A DNA stretch of 6,406 bases from CBFGRU01 sp965651255 (GTDB taxonomy: Bacteria > Planctomycetota > Phycisphaerae > Phycisphaerales > SM1A02), in NCBI GenBank assembly GCA_965651255.1, contig CBFGRU010000182.1, positions 1 through 6,406 on the forward strand. Reading direction: 5' to 3'. The notes under the pieces were generated by a model, which was not told the origin of the DNA, made no database searches, and was given only the letters and a program-made list of their open reading frames with translations. Positions within the stretch are counted from its first letter, which is position 1; each line of letters begins with the position of its first letter. Of the stretch, positions 6,263-6,406 are shown one piece after another. The translations under genes and the position numbers were made by a program.

Positions 6263-6406
6263 TCACGCCGACTTCGCGCCCTCCGTCAGATACGACGGTT
6301 CGTTCCCCGGTTTCCACTTGATGCCGCAGCCGATGCTTGGACGCTGATCCTCCATCACCCCTTCACCCTTCAGCACCGCCTCGGTAGCGCGGCGAAGATC
6401 CTTCCC
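6263..6406 (-). CDS. Thioredoxin-like / AhpC-TSA-type protein, C-terminal fragment
   Basis: On the minus strand the frame is open from the right edge to a TGA at 6263-6265. It gives the last 47 residues of a protein: a helix-like start GKDLRRATEAVLKGEG, then PSIGCGIKWKPGNEPSYL and a short tail. The segment matches the C-terminal signature I know from a group of thioredoxin-fold, AhpC/TSA-type proteins (P-S-x-G-C-x-I-K-W-K-P-G-N-E-P). In these the preceding helix packs on the thioredoxin core and ends in DLR-A-(x)n-L-x-G. The Cys of SIGCGIKW lies at 6326-6328. The catalytic CxxC or peroxidatic Cys would be outside the window, so enzyme class cannot be told. The gene converges on yjbQ with 50 nt between stops. 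No start is present because the 5' part is off the window. The assignment rests on a short motif but a distinctive one. Confidence 0.8.
   Translation of the reverse strand, partial: GKDLRRATEAVLKGEGVMEDQRPSIGCGIKWKPGNEPSYLTEGAKSA

Overview
The window reads as chromosomal DNA of a moderately GC-rich Gram-negative bacterium, most likely a planctomycete of the Phycisphaerae type. That placement is an inference. It rests on the large exported protein at 3177-5729, whose last two domains (a MAM-like jelly roll followed by a C-terminal module ending in a VVVAVFTALGFDSYFDEV stretch) resemble those I associate with secreted proteins of that group. It also rests on the lipoprotein and periplasmic cytochrome signals. 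No 16S or other marker gene is present.

Layout. Four plus-strand genes come first and look like one transcription unit devoted to exported proteins. They are the 3' part of an NHL-repeat beta-propeller protein (1-1274), a YtkA/FixH-like lipoprotein with a Met/His motif (1276-1749), a di-heme cytochrome c peroxidase/MauG-family protein (1746-3104), and an LVIVD-repeat 'choice-of-anchor B' protein with three added C-terminal domains (3177-5729). The first three are tightly coupled: a 1-nt gap, then a 4-nt ATGA overlap. The fourth follows after 72 nt. A fifth plus-strand gene, yjbQ (5805-6212), follows after 75 nt and encodes an unrelated cytoplasmic enzyme. Running in from the right edge on the minus strand is the C-terminal end of a thioredoxin-like/peroxiredoxin-family protein (6263-6406), convergent with yjbQ.

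How the genes may work together. The lipoprotein, di-heme enzyme and LVIVD protein should all lie outside the cytoplasm. The lipoprotein carries a plausible metal-binding motif. The di-heme enzyme keeps the active-site Gln, Pro, Glu and inter-heme Trp of the CCP/MauG family. One reading is a peroxide- or protein-modifying redox module in which the propeller proteins act as scaffold or substrate, but nothing in the sequence proves a substrate. This four-gene cluster is the most interesting content of the window.

I see no mobile element, CRISPR array, RNA gene or convincing promoter or terminator. All gaps between genes are 75 nt or shorter.
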